Below, piece by piece: positions 1-10,695 of a stretch of 64,000 bases of DNA (position 1 is its first letter; the number at the start of each line of letters is the position of its first letter). Made by a program: the position numbers and the translations under genes. The notes below the pieces were generated by a model. The model was not told the DNA's origin. It made no database searches and was given only the letters and a program-made list of their open reading frames with translations. The stretch comes from Sphingomonas sp. Leaf21 (GTDB lineage: Bacteria; Pseudomonadota; Alphaproteobacteria; Sphingomonadales; Sphingomonadaceae), in assembly GCF_916858675.1 (NCBI RefSeq), contig NZ_CAKASM010000001.1, forward strand, positions 496,001 to 560,000. The letters are read 5' to 3'.

Positions 1-846
1 CAGTTCCAGGATGGCGGCGGGCACGATGTTGAAGTTCGCCGCCATCGGGGTCATCAACGTCCCGCAGAATCCCGACAACATGCCGAGCGCGGCGACGGCG
101 GCGGGGTCTCCGCCGAAGCGGTGGATGACGATCGGCAGGCCGATCCCCGCCGTCATGATCGGAAAGGCGGCAAAGGCATTGCCCATCACCATCGTGAATA
201 GCGCCATGCCGACGCAATAGGCGATGGTCGCAGCGACCGGCGTGTCGAGCGCGACGACGCTGGTCACCCCGTCCGCGACCACCTTGCCGACCCCGGCCGC
301 CGCGAAGACGCCACCCAGTGCCGCGAGCATCTGCGGCAGCACCATCGCCCAGCCGACCGCATCCGACAGTCTGCGCGTCTCGGTCGCGGGCGCGGCGACG
401 GGCGGGCGGGTCAGGCGGATCGCCAGGAGCAGCGCGACCAGTGCACCGGCCGCCAACGCCACCAGCGATATCTGCTTGGAATCGATCAGCGCCACCCCGC
501 CGATCCGCCCGTCCGGTACGAGCAGCGTTCCCGCCAAAGTCACCACCGGCAGGGCGAGCGCTGGCAGGAACAGCCAGCCGCCCAGACGGGCCGACGGTAC
601 GGGCGCTTCGACGGCGCGGACGGGTGTCGGGCGGAGGCCGCAGGTCGCCAGGCCGACCATGATCAGGACCAGCACGCCACTGACGACATCGGGCAGCCAC
701 GGGCCCGCGCCGAGCAGTGCGGCGAACAGGCCCCAGAAGCCGGCATTGCGCCACCGCGTCGGCTCGCGGGCGTCGAGCGCGTGATGGACCGCCACCGTTC
801 CGGGCAACAGCGCCGCCGCGATACCCAGCGCGTCGAGCCCGATCAT
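1..846 (-). CDS. DUF979 family membrane protein, putative 5-oxoproline transporter subunit (C-terminus outside window)
   Basis: The minus-strand frame starts with ATG at 846 and stays open for 282 codons to the window edge, so the C-terminus is missing. The translation is a polytopic membrane protein with long hydrophobic stretches and few charges. The start overlaps the stop of the DUF969 gene as ATGA, implying translational coupling. DUF969 and DUF979 proteins form a known pair annotated as 5-oxoproline transporter subunits. The 5-oxoprolinase gene across the divergent region at 2130 supports that role. The substrate is inferred from family and neighbourhood, not from a motif. Confidence 0.8.
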   Translation of the reverse strand, partial: MIGLDALGIAAALLPGTVAVHHALDAREPTRWRNAGFWGLFAALLGAGPWLPDVVSGVLVLIMVGLATCGLRPTPVRAVEAPVPSARLGGWLFLPALALPVVTLAGTLLVPDGRIGGVALIDSKQISLVALAAGALVALLLAIRLTRPPVAAPATETRRLSDAVGWAMVLPQMLAALGGVFAAAGVGKVVADGVTSVVALDTPVAATIAYCVGMALFTMVMGNAFAAFPIMTAGIGLPIVIHRFGGDPAAVAALGMLSGFCGTLMTPMAANFNIVPAAILEL

Positions 847-1511
847 CGCCGCCGCGCCATCAGCCGCCGATCGAGCAGCAGCAGCCGCGTGCCATGCACC
901 AGCAACGCGGCGATTGCGGTCGGGATCGCCCATAGCGCGACATGCAGCGGCGCCACGACGATCCCCTCCTGCTCCAGGATCGCACGGATCAGCAGGATCG
1001 ATCCGATCGCGATGAATACGTCCTCGCCGAAGAACACGCCGATATTGTCGACGGCGGCGGCGTGCGCGCGGATATGGTCGCGCGTGTCGGGGTCGAGCGG
1101 TGACGCCTCGTCGCGCTCCTCCGCGCCCTCCGCCATCGGCGCGATGATCGGGCGCACCATCTGGACATGCCCGCCCAGCGAGGTCAGTCCCAGTGCCGCC
1201 GTCAATTGACGCAGCAACAGATATCCGATCAGCACCCGCCCGGTGGTCGCGCCACGCAGACGCCGCACCACGTCACGCGCCCGGTCGCGGAGCCCCGCGC
1301 GTTCGAGCAATCCGATCGTCGGCAGGGCGAGCCACGCGACCGCCATGAAACGGCTGGAGACGAAGGCCTTGCCGATCATCGCGATCACCTCGACCGGCCC
1401 GAACCCCGCCGCTGCCGCGCTGGCAAAGGCCGCCACGGTCACCACCAGGAGCGGGTTCACGCCAAGCGCGAAGCCGATGATGATGATCGCGATGCCCGAC
1501 AGGACCAGCAT
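843..1511 (-). CDS. DUF969 family membrane protein, putative 5-oxoproline transporter subunit
   Basis: This 222-residue integral membrane protein starts with a hydrophobic helix (LVLSGIAIIIIGFALGVNP) typical of DUF969, and the length suits the family. It probably works with the DUF979 protein encoded immediately downstream (4-base overlap) as a two-subunit carrier for 5-oxoproline (pyroglutamate) in the inner membrane. It lies 11 bases downstream of the winged-helix regulator gene, so the three minus-strand genes probably form one operon transcribed away from the 5-oxoprolinase gene. The family call is strong; the transported compound is inferred. Confidence 0.82.
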   Translation of the reverse strand: MLVLSGIAIIIIGFALGVNPLLVVTVAAFASAAAAGFGPVEVIAMIGKAFVSSRFMAVAWLALPTIGLLERAGLRDRARDVVRRLRGATTGRVLIGYLLLRQLTAALGLTSLGGHVQMVRPIIAPMAEGAEERDEASPLDPDTRDHIRAHAAAVDNIGVFFGEDVFIAIGSILLIRAILEQEGIVVAPLHVALWAIPTAIAALLVHGTRLLLLDRRLMARRR

Positions 1512-1522
1512 GGCCGCCCGCT

Positions 1523-2032
1523 CTACAGCGTCGCGGCGGCGCGGGCCGCCTGGTTATACTGACCCGACACGCGCCGTAGCAGGTCGGCGGCCTCCGAAAG
1601 CGCGGCGGCATCCGGGCCATCCGCCGAGACCGCCTTCGCCAATAGCCGCTCGCGAATGTCACGGTATCCGGCGCAGAATTCTCGCCCCGGCTCGGTCGCG
1701 ACGAGCAGCTTCTCCTTGCCCTCGCGCCGGGTCGCGATCAGCCCTGCCCGCTCCAGCTTGCGCACCGCATAGGTGACGAGATGCGTGTCCTCGATATCCA
1801 GGACCAGCGCGATATCGGCGATCCTCTTGGGTCGGTCGCGGTGGCGGACCGTGTGGAGGATCAGCACCTCGATCGGCGTCAGCGCCAGTCCCGCCGCCGC
1901 CGCGCACCGCGTCATCCAGCGTTGAAAGGCCGCCGCCGCCAGTGTCAGGCTGAACTCCAGCTCGGACAGCGCGGGCGCGGAACCATCGGCGAGATGCGCC
2001 GAGGATACGATTGCACGCCGTCCGCTGGTCAT
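1523..2032 (-). CDS. Winged-helix (MarR-like) transcriptional regulator
   Basis: A 169-residue protein with a winged-helix core at about residues 60-130 (LTPIEVLILHTVRHRDRPKRI, then a DTHLVTYAVRKLERAGLI recognition region). I chose ATG 2032 because a purine-rich AGGGAAGGG lies just upstream; the frame extends further, but that N-terminus looks non-coding. It is first in the operon with the DUF969/DUF979 genes and divergent from the 5-oxoprolinase gene. It probably controls both transcription units from the 97-base gap, which contains an A/T-rich patch (about 2089-2122). The effector is unknown; 5-oxoproline would be the natural guess. Confidence 0.75.
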   Translation of the reverse strand: MTSGRRAIVSSAHLADGSAPALSELEFSLTLAAAAFQRWMTRCAAAAGLALTPIEVLILHTVRHRDRPKRIADIALVLDIEDTHLVTYAVRKLERAGLIATRREGKEKLLVATEPGREFCAGYRDIRERLLAKAVSADGPDAAALSEAADLLRRVSGQYNQAARAAATL

Positions 2033-2129
2033 AGCCCTTCCCTCATGCCGCCGGAGGATCGCGCTGGCCAAGCGCGCTGTCAACATGATACGAACAATCT
2101 GTCGATAATTTGCAGATAAGGTGTAGGCG

Positions 2130-5100
2130 ATGACGCGCTGGTCATTCTGGGTCGATCGTGGTGGCACCTTCACCGACATCGTCGCCCGCGCGCCCGACGG
2201 CACGTTGACCACCGCCAAGCTGCTCAGCGAAAATCCAGAACGCTACGCCGATGCCGCCGTGGCCGGGATCCGCCAGCTTCTCGGCCTGGCCGAGGGCGAA
2301 GCCATCCCCGGTGACGCCATCGCGGAGGTGAAGATGGGCACCACCGTGGCGACCAACGCCCTTCTGGAGCGCAAGGGGACACGGACGTTGCTGGTCGTCG
2401 ATCACGGCTTCGCCGACCTGCTCGCGATCGGCAACCAGGCGCGTCCTCGGCTGTTCGACCTGGCCATAAGCCTGCCCCAGCCGCTCCATGACGGGGTGAT
2501 CGAGATAGGCGGGCGGATCGATCGCGACGGGCGCGCCGTAACCACGCTCGACGAAGCGGCGACCGCCGAGCTGCTCGCGGCGAAGCGCGCCGAGGGCTAT
2601 GACGCGGTCGCCATCGCGCTCACCCATGCCTGGTCGCATCCAGAGGTCGAGCGGCGGGTCGCCGCGCTGGCGCGCGACGCCGGGTTCACGCAGGTCTCGG
2701 CAAGCCACGCGGTCAGCCCGTTGATCGGACTGGTCGCGCGGGGGCGGACCAGCGTGGTCGACGCCTATCTGTCGCCCGTCCTGCGCCGCTATGTCGACCG
2801 TGTCGCGGGCGCGCTGGAGGGTGTGCCGCTCCACTTCATGCAGTCGAGCGGCGGACTGGCCGAGGCGTCGGTGTTCCAGGGCAAGGATGCGATCCTGTCC
2901 GGTCCGGCGGGCGGCGTGGTGGCGGCGGCGCGGACCGCCGAGGCGGCGGGAATGCCGCGCGTGATCGGTTTCGACATGGGCGGCACCTCGACCGACGTGG
3001 CGCTCTATGCCGGGCGGTTCGAGCGGGTGCTCGATGCCGAGATCGCGGGCGTGGAGATGCGCGTGCCGATGATGGCGATCGACACGGTCGCGGCCGGGGG
3101 CGGATCGATCCTGCACTATGACGGGGCGCGCTTCCGCGTCGGTCCGGACAGCGCGGGCGCCGATCCGGGCCCCGCCTGCTATCGCCGGGGCGGCCCACTG
3201 ACCGTGACCGACGCCAATGTGCTGGTCGGCAAGATCCAGCCGGCTCATTTTCCCGCGCTGTTCGGGCCGGAAGGCGACCAGCCGCTGGACGCCGAGGCGA
3301 GCGCCCGCGGTTTCGCCGCGCTGGCAAGGGAAAGTGGGATGGACGATCCCCGCCGGGTCGCCGAGGGATTTCTGGAGGTCGCGGTCGCGCACATGGCGGC
3401 GGCGATCAAGCGCGTCGCGCTGGAGCGGGGTGAGGATGTCACCGACTTCGCGCTGCAATGCTTCGGCGGTGCGGGGGGCCAGCATGCCTGCCGGGTGGCC
3501 GAGATGCTGGACATGCGCCGGGTGCTGATCCATCCGCTGGCGGGTGTGCTGTCGGCCTATGGCATGGGCCTCGCCGACCGGGTCGCGATCCGCCAGCGGT
3601 CGGTCGAGCGGCCGTTGGGCGAGCCGTTGGATGTCCTCGCCGACGAACTGGGCGATGCCGCCATCACCGAGGTGGGTGCGGGTGCGATGCGGGTCGCCAC
3701 GGTCAATCTGCGCTATGCCGGGACCGATACCGCGCTGGGCGTCGCGCTGGCCGATACCGACAGGATGCGCGCCGCGTTCGAGGAGGCGCACCGCGCACGC
3801 TTCGGTTTTGTCAGCGCCGATCGGGCGATCATCGTCGAAACACTGGTGGTCGAGGCCATTTTGCCGGGAGAGCCCGCCACGCCCCCGCCGCTGCCACCGC
3901 GCGAGGGCGGGATGCCGGAGCCGCTGGCCACCGTTCCCGTCTGGACCGGCGGCGTCGAGCATCCGACCCCGATCCACGACCGCACCGGCCTCCGCCCCGG
4001 CGACCGGATCGTCGGCCCCGCGCTGATCCGCGAGGCGATCGCGACGACGATGGTCGAGCCGGGCTGGACGCTGACGGTAGGCTCGGGAGGCGAACTGATC
4101 CTGTCGCATGACGGCGCGAGCACAAAAGCTGTGCCCGATCCGGGCGTGGTCGATCCCGTCCGGCTGGAGCTGTTCAACACGCAGTTCATGGGCATCGCCG
4201 AGCGGATGGGGGTCGTGCTGCGCAACACCTCGGTCAGCGTCAACATGAAGGAGCGGCTGGACTTTTCCTGCGCGCTGTTCGACGCCGAGGGCCGCCTGAT
4301 CGCCAATGCGCCGCATGTCCCGGTCCATCTGGGGGCGATGGGAGAGAGCGTTCGCGCCGTACTGGCCAGTCGCGGCGACGACCTGAAGCGCGGCGATGTC
4401 GTGGCACTCAACAATCCGTTCAACGGCGGCACCCATCTGCCCGACATTACCGTCATCGCGCCTGTCTTCGGGCCGGACGGAGCGATCCGCTTCTTCGTCG
4501 CCAATCGCGGCCATCATGCCGATATCGGCGGGCTGACGCCGGGATCGACGCCGCCCCGGTCGCGGACGCTGGAGGATGAGGGCGTCGTGATCGACGACTT
4601 CCTTCTGGTCGATGGGGGCGAGTTCCGCGAGGAGGCATTCCGCCGCCTGCTCGCCGACGCCCGCCATCCGGCGCGCAGCCCCGACACCAACGTCGCCGAT
4701 ATCAAGGCGCAGCTTGCCGCCAACGCGACCGGCATCGCCGAACTGAACGCGATGGTCGCCGCGCAGGGCTGGCCGATGGTCCGCGCCTATATGGGCCACG
4801 TCATGGCGAATGCGGAGGAGAGTATCCGCCGCGTGCTCAGCCGCCTGTCGGACGGTGTCTTCGACTATCGGATGGACGATGGCACGCCGCTGACCGTCGC
4901 GGTCAGGATCGACCGGGAAGCGCGCGCCGCGACGATCGACTTCACCGGCACCGGACCCGCGAGCGTCGGCAATTTCAACGCGCCCCCCGCCGTCACGCGT
5001 GCGGTCGTACTCTATGCGTTTCGCTGCCTGGTGGGCGAAGACCTCCCGCTCAACGAGGGTTGCCTCGCGCCGCTGACCATCGTCATTCCGGCGGGTTCTT

Positions 5101-5672
5101 TCCTGTCACCCCCGCCGGGCAGCGCGGTGGTCGCGGGCAATACCGAGGTCAGCCAGGCGGTCTGCAACGCGCTGCTCGGCGCGCTGGGGGCCGCCGCCGC
5201 CGCGCAGGGGACGATGAACAACTTCCTGTTCGGCAATGCGCGCCACCAATATTATGAGACGATCTGTGGCGGCACCGGCGCCGGGCCCGGTTTCGACGGC
5301 GCTTCGGCGGTGCATAGCCATATGACCAACACCCGGATTACCGATCCCGAGATACTCGAGTTCCGCTACCCCGTCCGGCTCGACCGCTTCGCGATCCGGC
5401 GCGGGTCGGGCGGCCGGGGGCGGCATCGCGGCGGCGACGGTGCGGTCCGGGCGATCGCCGCGCTGGAGCCGATGACCGCCACGCTGGTGGCCTCGCGCCG
5501 GACCATCGCACCGTTCGGGCTGGCGGGCGGCCAGGAAGGCGCGCCCGGCACCCAGCATGTCGAGCGCGCCGATGGTCGCCGCGAAGCGATGAAGGGCACC
5601 GACCAGGTCGAGCTCCAACCGGGCGACCAAATCGTGATCGAGACGCCGGGCGGCGGCGGGTACGGGCGCTAG
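2130..5672 (+). CDS. 5-oxoprolinase (ATP-hydrolysing), fused hydantoinase A/B type
   Basis: This 1180-residue cytoplasmic enzyme fuses a HyuA-like half (about 1-665) and a HyuB-like half (about 670-1180). It would open 5-oxo-L-proline to L-glutamate with ATP. The ASKHA-type phosphate motifs are present: [10 protein letters not shown] at 9-18 and [11 protein letters not shown] near 280-290. The HyuB half has [15 protein letters not shown] near 760 and RGHHADIGG near 792. Length matches eukaryotic-type fused oxoprolinases (about 1200-1290). Hydantoinase or acetone carboxylase activity is possible for the superfamily, but the adjacent DUF969/DUF979 pair favours oxoproline. The end is 2 bases from a convergent permease gene. 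Confidence 0.88.
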   Translation: MTRWSFWVDRGGTFTDIVARAPDGTLTTAKLLSENPERYADAAVAGIRQLLGLAEGEAIPGDAIAEVKMGTTVATNALLERKGTRTLLVVDHGFADLLAIGNQARPRLFDLAISLPQPLHDGVIEIGGRIDRDGRAVTTLDEAATAELLAAKRAEGYDAVAIALTHAWSHPEVERRVAALARDAGFTQVSASHAVSPLIGLVARGRTSVVDAYLSPVLRRYVDRVAGALEGVPLHFMQSSGGLAEASVFQGKDAILSGPAGGVVAAARTAEAAGMPRVIGFDMGGTSTDVALYAGRFERVLDAEIAGVEMRVPMMAIDTVAAGGGSILHYDGARFRVGPDSAGADPGPACYRRGGPLTVTDANVLVGKIQPAHFPALFGPEGDQPLDAEASARGFAALARESGMDDPRRVAEGFLEVAVAHMAAAIKRVALERGEDVTDFALQCFGGAGGQHACRVAEMLDMRRVLIHPLAGVLSAYGMGLADRVAIRQRSVERPLGEPLDVLADELGDAAITEVGAGAMRVATVNLRYAGTDTALGVALADTDRMRAAFEEAHRARFGFVSADRAIIVETLVVEAILPGEPATPPPLPPREGGMPEPLATVPVWTGGVEHPTPIHDRTGLRPGDRIVGPALIREAIATTMVEPGWTLTVGSGGELILSHDGASTKAVPDPGVVDPVRLELFNTQFMGIAERMGVVLRNTSVSVNMKERLDFSCALFDAEGRLIANAPHVPVHLGAMGESVRAVLASRGDDLKRGDVVALNNPFNGGTHLPDITVIAPVFGPDGAIRFFVANRGHHADIGGLTPGSTPPRSRTLEDEGVVIDDFLLVDGGEFREEAFRRLLADARHPARSPDTNVADIKAQLAANATGIAELNAMVAAQGWPMVRAYMGHVMANAEESIRRVLSRLSDGVFDYRMDDGTPLTVAVRIDREARAATIDFTGTGPASVGNFNAPPAVTRAVVLYAFRCLVGEDLPLNEGCLAPLTIVIPAGSFLSPPPGSAVVAGNTEVSQAVCNALLGALGAAAAAQGTMNNFLFGNARHQYYETICGGTGAGPGFDGASAVHSHMTNTRITDPEILEFRYPVRLDRFAIRRGSGGRGRHRGGDGAVRAIAALEPMTATLVASRRTIAPFGLAGGQEGAPGTQHVERADGRREAMKGTDQVELQPGDQIVIETPGGGGYGR

Positions 5673-5674
5673 GC

Positions 5675-8098
5675 TCAATCGTGCCGGAGCGCCCAGGCCG
5701 GGGTGGCACGACTGGCACGGAGCGCCTGGCCGAGAACGGTCAGCACCGCGATGACGATCGCCACGCCGCTGGCGCCCGCGAAATAGAGTGGCGACAGCGC
5801 GATGCGATCGTCGAACCCCGCCAGCCAGGTCCGCATCGCGACGAACGCGATCGGCCAGGCGAGCAGGTTGGCGATCAGCACCGGGCGCAGGAACTGCCCG
5901 ACCAGCAGCGTCACGATATCCCACGAGGAGGCGCCGAGCGTCTTGCGGATCCCGATCTCCTTGACGCGCCGTGCCGTGGCGAACGCGGCGAGACCCCACA
6001 GCCCGACGCACCCGATCGACACCGCCAGCCCGGCGCCGATGCCGAACAGCCGCGTCGCCTGTTCGTCGGCGGTGTAGAAGTCGGCGAGCCGCTGGTCCGC
6101 CGTCCCCATCACCAGCGGCACCTGCGGCGACAGCCGCTGCCAGGTCGCGCGGATCCGGTCGCGCATCGCCGCCGGGCTGCCCCTGTAGCGGATGGCGGCG
6201 ATGGCCGGATAGGGAACGTCGCGGACATATTGATAGAAGGTCGCCGTCTCGGCCGTGCGTGGCGAGGCGAAGCGGAGCTGGTCGATGACGCCGATGATCG
6301 TCCGGGGCGCACCCTGCCCTACCGTCTTGCCGATCGCCGCGTCGGGGGTTCGAAAGCCAAGCTGCTCCAACGCCTTGCGATTGATGACGACGTTGCGGCC
6401 GTCCTTCCATCTGGTCCAGTCGCTGGCGTCGTCGGCCCGGTGCGCGTCGTCGAACAGCCGCCCGGCCAACAGCCGGGGTCCATAGGTGCGGAAGAAGTCG
6501 GGGCCGACGACGATGTTGCCGATGGTCAGCTTCGGGCGTCCCGGAAGATCGAGTACGTCCAGGCTGGAATTGACCATGCCGGGCGCAGAGGTGCTGGTTC
6601 CGACCGCGTCCACGCCGGGCAGGCGGCGAAGCGCCGCGATGATCGGGCGGGCCTGATCCGGATAGACCCGCTTGTCGGCGAGCGAGGGAATGAGCATCAG
6701 CCCCTCGCGCCGGAAACCCAGGTCCGAACACCGGACATGCGCGGTCTGCGCGACCAGGACGACGGTGCCGATCAGGAAGGCGATGGCGAGGCCGAACTGG
6801 AGGATGACCAGCATCTCGCGCGAGCGTGTTCCGCTCCGCCCGCCCCCCGGCGATCGTGCCGAGGCCAGCACCGCCGCGGCCGGAAAGCGCGACAGCAGAA
6901 CCGCCGGATAGAATCCCGCCGCGAGCGCGATGACCGCGACCAGTCCGGCCAGAAGCGGCAAGGCGAGCGCATAGGGGAAGCTGAGCGACAGGCCACCCGC
7001 CGCATTGACCAGCGGCAGGCTGATCTCGGCCAGGATCATGCCGAGCAGGCTGGCGATGCCGGCCATGGCCGCCGCTTCGCCCAGGAACTGGCCGATCAGC
7101 GTCGCCCGATTGGCGCCAAGGACCTTGCGCATCGCCACCTCCCGCGCGCGCAGACCCGATTGCGCGGTCGCGAGGTTCACATAATTGATGATCGCGATGA
7201 GCAGGGTGAGCACGCCGACCAGCCCCAGCGTCGTCACCGTCAGCTTGCGCGCATTGCTTTCCACGCCGCCGACGGGTTGCAGGTGCAGGCGGGTGAGCGG
7301 CAACAGCGAAAGCGAGACGATCCTGGCCGGATCGGGGCCCAGATCCCGCCCGGCATGACGCCGGATGAAGGCGGGCATCTTCGCCTCGAACGCCCGCGCC
7401 GCCGCCGCGTCGGGCAGGCGGAGATAGGTCGCACCATCGACCATGCCCCATTTATACCATGACCAGGCCACCGGTGGAGGCGGCGTGCGCGGCATCGGGA
7501 CGAGGATCGTCGCCTGCAGATCGGTGGTCCTGGGCAGATCCCGAAAGACTCCGCCGATCCGATAGACTTGCGGCGCATCGACGGCGATGGTGATGCTCTG
7601 CCCGATGGGATCGGCATCGCCGAAAAGCCGCTTCGCCTCGCTCGCGCTGAGCAGGGCGCCGGCGGGATCGGACAGCGCGCGCCGACCGTCGCCGCTGACC
7701 ATCGGGATGTCGAATACGTCGAGGAAGCTCGGATCGACCTGTGCCACGTCGGCCCCGATCGCGTCATTGTCGCGAATGACGCTGCCGCCCTGCTTGCCGC
7801 CGCGAATGCGTGTTCCGACAAGCTCGGGAAAATCCTGCCGAAGCTGTTCGAGCAATCCCGGCATCGTCACCGGATAGGCGCCGTTGAAGGGGCTGCCCGG
7901 CAGGTGAAGCTCGGTCTCCACGACATAGATCTCGTCGTGATGCGGGATCCAGCGTTCGAAGCTCGTCTCGAACCGGACATAGAGGCCGAGGACCAGGAAC
8001 ACCGCGATGCCGACCGCGAGGCCGCCGATGTTCAGCGCGCTGTGCAGCCGGTGGCGGGCAAGCGAACGGTAGAGCGACATGAGCGCGAAGCGGTTCAT
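5675..8098 (-). CDS. ABC transporter permease, MacB periplasmic core plus FtsX domains
   Basis: An 807-residue inner-membrane protein. An N-terminal helix (about 20-40) is followed by a large periplasmic core, a block of three helices in mid-protein, a second periplasmic region and a C-terminal FtsX-type helix set with the conserved ARRVKEIGIRKTLGA segment. ATG 8098 is preceded by GGAAAGG. It is a paralogue of the gene 30 bases upstream (8129-10540), with long identical blocks, so the pair arose by tandem duplication. No ATPase gene is present in the window. Such duplicated-FtsX permeases often serve efflux or envelope stress functions; the substrate is not deducible. Confidence 0.85.
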   Translation of the reverse strand: MNRFALMSLYRSLARHRLHSALNIGGLAVGIAVFLVLGLYVRFETSFERWIPHHDEIYVVETELHLPGSPFNGAYPVTMPGLLEQLRQDFPELVGTRIRGGKQGGSVIRDNDAIGADVAQVDPSFLDVFDIPMVSGDGRRALSDPAGALLSASEAKRLFGDADPIGQSITIAVDAPQVYRIGGVFRDLPRTTDLQATILVPMPRTPPPPVAWSWYKWGMVDGATYLRLPDAAAARAFEAKMPAFIRRHAGRDLGPDPARIVSLSLLPLTRLHLQPVGGVESNARKLTVTTLGLVGVLTLLIAIINYVNLATAQSGLRAREVAMRKVLGANRATLIGQFLGEAAAMAGIASLLGMILAEISLPLVNAAGGLSLSFPYALALPLLAGLVAVIALAAGFYPAVLLSRFPAAAVLASARSPGGGRSGTRSREMLVILQFGLAIAFLIGTVVLVAQTAHVRCSDLGFRREGLMLIPSLADKRVYPDQARPIIAALRRLPGVDAVGTSTSAPGMVNSSLDVLDLPGRPKLTIGNIVVGPDFFRTYGPRLLAGRLFDDAHRADDASDWTRWKDGRNVVINRKALEQLGFRTPDAAIGKTVGQGAPRTIIGVIDQLRFASPRTAETATFYQYVRDVPYPAIAAIRYRGSPAAMRDRIRATWQRLSPQVPLVMGTADQRLADFYTADEQATRLFGIGAGLAVSIGCVGLWGLAAFATARRVKEIGIRKTLGASSWDIVTLLVGQFLRPVLIANLLAWPIAFVAMRTWLAGFDDRIALSPLYFAGASGVAIVIAVLTVLGQALRASRATPAWALRHD

Positions 8099-8128
8099 CG
8101 GTCCGGCCTTTCCATGATGGCGGTGCGA

Positions 8129-10540
8129 TCAGTCATGGCGCAGGGCCCAGGCGGGGGTGGCGCGGCTGGCCCGAAGCGCCTGGCCCAGCACGGTCAGCAC
8201 CGCGATGACGAGGGCGACGAGGCTCGCCCCGACGAAGTAGAGCGGCGACAGGCTGATCCGATCATCGAACCCCGCAAGCCAGGTGCGCATGGCGACGAAG
8301 GCCAGCGGCCATGCGATCAGGTTGGCGATCAGCACGGGCCGCAGGAACTGGCCGACCAGCAGGCGGACGATATCGGCCGACGACGCGCCGAGCGTCTTGC
8401 GGATACCGATCTCCCTGACCCGGCGCGCGGTGTTGAACGAGGCCATCCCCCACAGCCCGACGCACCCGATCAGCACCGCCATCCCCGCGCCGATCCCGAA
8501 CAGCCGGGTCGCGCGGTCGTCGGCTTCGTAATAGCCCTGAAGCAACTGGACGCCCGTATCGCCCTTGAACGGCGCCTCGGGTGCGACGCGCTGCCATGCG
8601 GCGCGCACCGCGTTCATGACGGCGCGCGGATCGCCGTTGAAGCGGATCGTGACCGAAGGCCAATGCACGATCCCACGCGTGTAATAATACATGGTCGGCT
8701 GGTCGGGCGCACGTGGCGAGAAGAAGCGGAGCGCTTCGATGACACCGACGATGGTCCACAAATGGTCCTGCCCAACCGTCTTGCCGATCGCCTGTTCGGG
8801 CGAGGCGAAGCCTAGCGCGGCGACCGCCTGGCGATTGATGACGATATTGCGCGGGTCGCCGCGCTTCTGATCGGTCCCGTCGTCGGTCCGGTGCGCATCA
8901 TCCAGGAAGCGGCCTACGAGCAGCCGGGGTCGATACAGCGAGAAGAAGTCGCTGCCGACATTGATCTGGCGCAGTGACGGCCCCGGTCCCGCCCGCCCCG
9001 GAACCGGGACATTTTCGGCGTTGTTGTTCCCCAGCCGCCCCACGGCGGTGTCGGCGGTTGAGACCATGTCGACGCCGGGCACCGCCTTGAACGCGGCGAT
9101 CAGCCCCGGGCGCTTGGCGGCATCGACATAGCTCACCCATGGCAGGATCAACATCCCGTCCCGGCGAAAGCCAAGATTGGCGGTGCGGAGATGACGGGTC
9201 TGCGCGACCAGCACCCCGGTGCCGATCAGGAAGGCGATAACCAGGGTGAACTGGAAGACGACCAACGCCTCGCGCGCCCGCCACCCGGCGCGCCCGCCAC
9301 CCGGCGCGCGCGCGGACGCAAGAACCGAGGCGGCGGGAAAGCGCGACAGCAGCACCGCCGGATAGAAGCCCGCGGCGGTGCCGACGACCAGCGAGACCAG
9401 CAGCAGCACCGGAATGACGACCGCATAGGGCATGGCGAGCGACAACCCGCCCGCCGCATTGACCAGCGGCAGGCTGATCTCTGCCAGGATCAGGCCCAGC
9501 AGTCCGGCCACGCCGACCGCCAATATCGCTTCACCCAGGAACTGACGGATCAGCGTCGCGCGATCGGCGCCCAGCACCTTGCGCATTGCCACTTCCCGCG
9601 CCCGCAGGCCCGCCCGCGCACTCGCCAGATTGATATAGTTGACCATCGCGATCAGCAGCGTCAGCACGCCCACCAAGCCCAGCGTCACCACGGTCTGCTT
9701 GCGCCCGCCGCTTTCCCCACTCACCGGCTCCAGATGCAGATGCGTGACGGGGACCAGCGGCAGGCCGAGCTTCGACGAGGCGTCCGGGCCCAGATCACGT
9801 GCTCCGTGACGATCGATAAACCCGGGCATCCGGTTCGCGAACGTCCTGGTCGCCGCCTCGTCGGGGAAACGCAGGAAGGTCTGCACCGACCCGCTGCCCC
9901 AGCGGGTCCACCATTCCTCGGGATGGAAGGTCGACAGGCGGGTCAGGATGGAGAACGGGAAATCGGTCGTCTTGGGCAAATCCTCGAACACGCCCGTAAC
10001 GCGGCGGGTGGACTTGTCGTCCAGCATCAGGGTCAGGTTCTGCCCGATCGGATCGGCATCGCCGAAAAATCGACGTGCCGCTGAACGGCTAATCACCACG
10101 CTCATCGGATCGGCGAGCGCGGTTGCCTTGTCGCCCGTCACCATCGGCAGGTCGAAGACCTGGAAGAACGAGGCATCGACCTGGGCGATATCCTCCAGCT
10201 GCGCGATGCCGCCGCGCATGACGCTGCCCCCCTCCTTCCCGCCCATGTATCGGGTGCCGACCAGGCCGGGAAAATCCTGCCGCATCTCGTCCAGCAGACC
10301 GCCCATCGTGTCGGGAAACCGGCCGACATAGGGCCCATCCGCACGCTTCCAGTCGTTCTGAACCAGATAGACCTCGTCATGATGCGGTAACCATCGCTCG
10401 AAGCTCGTCTCGAACCGCACATAGAGCGAGAGCACGAAGAACACCGCGATCCCGACCGCCAGCCCGCCGACGTTGAGCGCGGCATAGAGCTTGTGGCGGG
10501 TGATCGAGCGATACAGTGAGGTCAGCGCGAAGGTGTTCAT
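8129..10540 (-). CDS. ABC transporter permease, MacB periplasmic core plus FtsX domains (tandem paralogue)
   Basis: An 803-residue paralogue of the downstream permease with the same architecture: N-terminal helix, periplasmic core, FtsX helix block, second core and FtsX block with ARRVREIGIRKTLGA. I chose ATG 10540 because a GGGGGGA ribosome site precedes it; the 14 extra upstream codons look non-coding. It is the promoter-proximal gene of the permease pair and is divergent from the response regulator at 10696. The roughly 155-base gap is the likely control region, so the two-component system probably regulates these permeases. No ATP-binding subunit is encoded nearby. Confidence 0.85.
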   Translation of the reverse strand: MNTFALTSLYRSITRHKLYAALNVGGLAVGIAVFFVLSLYVRFETSFERWLPHHDEVYLVQNDWKRADGPYVGRFPDTMGGLLDEMRQDFPGLVGTRYMGGKEGGSVMRGGIAQLEDIAQVDASFFQVFDLPMVTGDKATALADPMSVVISRSAARRFFGDADPIGQNLTLMLDDKSTRRVTGVFEDLPKTTDFPFSILTRLSTFHPEEWWTRWGSGSVQTFLRFPDEAATRTFANRMPGFIDRHGARDLGPDASSKLGLPLVPVTHLHLEPVSGESGGRKQTVVTLGLVGVLTLLIAMVNYINLASARAGLRAREVAMRKVLGADRATLIRQFLGEAILAVGVAGLLGLILAEISLPLVNAAGGLSLAMPYAVVIPVLLLVSLVVGTAAGFYPAVLLSRFPAASVLASARAPGGGRAGWRAREALVVFQFTLVIAFLIGTGVLVAQTRHLRTANLGFRRDGMLILPWVSYVDAAKRPGLIAAFKAVPGVDMVSTADTAVGRLGNNNAENVPVPGRAGPGPSLRQINVGSDFFSLYRPRLLVGRFLDDAHRTDDGTDQKRGDPRNIVINRQAVAALGFASPEQAIGKTVGQDHLWTIVGVIEALRFFSPRAPDQPTMYYYTRGIVHWPSVTIRFNGDPRAVMNAVRAAWQRVAPEAPFKGDTGVQLLQGYYEADDRATRLFGIGAGMAVLIGCVGLWGMASFNTARRVREIGIRKTLGASSADIVRLLVGQFLRPVLIANLIAWPLAFVAMRTWLAGFDDRISLSPLYFVGASLVALVIAVLTVLGQALRASRATPAWALRHD

Positions 10541-10695
10541 CTGGACATCCCCCCGGATCGCATCGTGCCGATGATAGGACAAGCGTTCGGCATGACGCCA
10601 TGCCCCGCCGCCAGTTGCGCGCCCCTTGCGCGGATCGGTTGATCGGTCATCATGGTCGGACTGTCACTGTCCAGCGCCGGAAACGCCAACTCGCT

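Noticed and set aside
2142..4799. Very long open frame opposite the 5-oxoprolinase gene
   Set aside because: Arg/His/Asp-rich composition without a recognisable domain; explained by high GC at third codon positions of the real gene.
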